A model generated the notes under the pieces. That model made no database searches, had not been told where the DNA came from, and was given only the letters and a program-made list of their open reading frames with translations. Shown here one piece after another: positions 61,908-64,000 of a stretch of DNA of 64,000 nucleotides; the stretch's first letter is position 1, and each line of letters starts with the position of its first letter. This DNA comes from Pyrrhoderma lamaoense (Eukaryota > Basidiomycota > Agaricomycetes > Hymenochaetales > Hymenochaetaceae): NCBI GenBank assembly GCA_002794735.1, contig NBAZ01000011.1, forward strand, positions 62,001 through 126,000, in the 5' to 3' direction. Position numbers and translations under genes: made by a program.

Positions 61908-64000
61908 TCATACCGTTCGTTCATCGGGGCTCTCCAAAGTACATCTAGCCAGGTACCGTGCCAATGCCAGTCTTAATGGGTCAAGCCTTTTAAGAGCTTC
62001 CTTAGGTCCATCAACCTTCAGAATTCGTGCCAAAACATTCAGATAGTCATTTCCGAAACCCTGATTTGTTCTCAGGGTAATTTCGTCTAGGACATTGAGG
62101 AGTAAGCATGTTGCATCCTTAGTGAACAAAAGTTTCCGCTCTGTAACCCCAAAGATAAAATAGTCAGACACGTAAAAAAAGTAACTAAGATACAAAGGGC
62201 TACCTTCTTGCAAGAAACGCAAGCTGTCATATAACAAGACGCCCCACCATGATCTTGGAGCGATCTCTTCTTCAAACATGGATATTAAATCCACTGCAGC
62301 ATTTCTCAAATCACCGTTAATATCACGTTGATGAAATTCCGCATATCGAATCGCAAAAGCTATTCTGTGTATAAACAAAATATGGCCAGCAGATGCTGTT
62401 TGGAGCTCAGGGAGCAGTGGTGCAATGTAGGAGACTAATTCAATATAGAACGCGGGTCCTGCATGAGTTTGTTAGTGATCACTTCTGTATGGGTGCTGCA
62501 CTATCCTTACCGTTAATAATATACTCTTCCAATATATTGTCAACAATATGCCCAAGTCCTGTCCAATCCTCCGCAGAAGTACAACAAGAAACAGCCAAGT
62601 CATACTTCCTCAACTTAACAAGCGCTTGTGCAGCTATCTAAATTTAGAGTTAGCTAGAATGGTTCGGTTATAATGGCTTTAGAAACTTACTCTACAAATC
62701 AAACGACGCGTATGTTCCCTTTGATACTCCATACAAACCTTATTTAGCTCACCAAAGGTGACCCATATGTCGATGTCTTCTTCTGGGTCAAGCTCGTTTC
62801 CTAATTCTCCTACTGAGTTATTACACAATGGAACACGAAGTAAAACTTCATCAGCCATTTCTGCACCGATATTTCCGCAAGTATAGAGGTAATTGACCGT
62901 GAGTCGCCACATCCCAGGGTCTGAGTGTAAGTAGTTTGCGTAAGACAAGACGTACTGATCCCGTATAGAAATTCCGGTTCTAGTATTGTGATTAACAAAG
63001 AAGTACAAGGAACAAAAAACAGGAACTCATACTCTTCATCAGGTTCGGTATCGAGAAGACCTAAAGGATTCATTATGTCCGCCATATGTGCCGATAACCA
63101 TGGATCTACATCATTAGCGGCAGATAACGCTTGATTAGTCCGTCCACGAACTAATTCAGCGTGGATTGTATCTTCTTTATCAGTAGGGTCCGCGGGTGCT
63201 TCGGCCAAGACTCTCCCAACAATGTCACTAGATGAGACCCTTCAGCTGAGGAACTAATGCATTGTTGAAAATTCAGACATACGGGAGATCTGATCTTCTC
63301 ATTGAAACATCAACCCATACTCCATACGCACATATGTACTCTTTCCACCCTCCACCGATATCCAGGCAAACCCTTCGGAGCACTTCTTTTCTTCCTTCTA
63401 AAATACCAATTAGGTCGCTAACATTGTCCCACCAGTCCTCAAATCCGTCATGTCTGTCATTCTCGGGTACACGATCTAGCTCGATACGCAGAGCCTTAGC
63501 TCGTTCTCTCCAACGCCGGGAGCTAACTGAGAACTCTTTCTCGGTTTTGAAATCTTTCAATCGTGGATGATAATGTAGGAGGTCTACTATCTTTTCGGCT
63601 ATTATTTGCAGGTGGCCCGAAGGATGTCTAGAAAGACATGTCAAGAAGAAATTCGATGACTTCAATAATCCACGAAGGGTTGCTCTAGAAATTAGTCAGT
63701 AATGGCAATATATTGAAATACAAAATGTTACCTTATGATATAAGGCCAAAAGATCTCATCTTCCCAAGGACGCTCTAAAGCGATTAGTTGGTCAGCCTCT
63801 TCAGTAGTGGGTTCAATGAAGTGTGTATTAAGCCATTCAAGGAGTTCATCCCCAACTGCTACATCTTCCATTCCATTTTCTGGAAGATAAAGTGTCTGGA
63901 ATAAACTGAATGAAGTAAATAGCGATTTGTAATGTTCGACAGGCAGCTGGGGAGATTTCCCAGCCTCTGATATTTGCTGTCATTCACTTAGCTTGGCATC
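61908..64000 (-). CDS. NUP85: Nucleoporin Nup85 (5' end beyond window)
   Basis: A multi-exon gene enters from the right edge and ends at 61908. Readable exons in order: LLEWLNTHFIEPTTEEADQL, ERPWEDEIFWPYIIRATLRG, SSNFFLTCLSRHPSGHLQII, HPRLKDF, ILEGRKEVLRRVCLDIGGGW then GVWVDVSMRRSDLP, DPWLSAHMADIMNPLGLL, RDQYVLSYANYLHSDPGMWR then VNYLYTCGNIGAE, AAQALVKLRKYDLAVSCCTS, IRYAEFHQRDINGDLRNAA, EEEIAPRSWWGVLLYDSLRF, and LRLALARYLARC. The helical-repeat layout and motifs such as AP-R-S-W-W and LRLALAR-LAR match Nup85. Nup85 is a scaffold of the Y (Nup84/Nup107) complex on both faces of the nuclear pore. Joins I checked, such as the one near 62460, stay in frame. Confidence 0.88.

Overview
This window looks like nuclear DNA of a basidiomycete fungus, most likely an agaricomycete. 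The evidence is many short GT-AG introns in almost every gene, a divergent histone H3/H4 pair, a DUF6533-type membrane protein (a family I know mainly from Agaricomycetes), F-box proteins, and yeast/animal-like housekeeping genes (Sir2, Cue2-like Smr nuclease, F-BAR RhoGAP, Nup85). Assignments come from reading translated motifs; no database search was possible.

Layout. 1-9570: two tandem copies of a ~5.7 kb repeat unit, the left one cut by the window edge. 9.6-24.5 kb: ordinary gene-rich DNA: a small basic protein, a Cue2-like CUE/DUF1771/Smr protein (-), a DUF2015 protein (+), a SIR2 class I deacetylase (+), a conserved fungal protein of unknown function with a C-terminal membrane segment (+), and an F-box protein (+). 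24.6-45.0 kb: a repeat-rich accessory region holding six more copies of the repeat-unit gene on both strands (chimeric, decayed and inverted), plus smaller repeats. 45.1-47.3 kb: a DUF6533-type gene and a decayed fragment of a second copy. 48.0-52.1 kb: H4 (-), H3 (+), and an F-box/LRR-like gene (+). 52.1-56.3 kb: no recognisable gene. 56.3-59.1 kb: F-BAR/RhoGAP protein (-). 59.1-61.9 kb: little of note. 61.9-64.0 kb: Nup85 (-), its 5' part beyond the window.

The most unusual content is the repeat unit. Each unit carries a two-exon gene for a Ser/Pro-rich protein with basic, nuclear-localisation-like clusters and no domain I recognise, plus up to ~3 kb of conserved DNA upstream of it. Eight copies are visible. 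Only the copy at 37662-38817 reads through from ATG to stop across both exons; it is predicted to give 357 aa. The others carry stops, frameshifts, chimeric joins or truncations, and some lesions are shared between copies, which gives a duplication history. The diverged copy at 31.2-33.8 kb also keeps the upstream DNA, so the whole unit, not only the gene, is what spreads.

A second general point is sequence quality. In three conserved genes (SIR2, the 20.5 kb gene, the F-box/LRR gene) the reading frame breaks at six places. Each break is repaired by one extra base in a short homopolymer run. This looks like systematic homopolymer under-calling rather than real pseudogenes, and gene models here should be read with that in mind.
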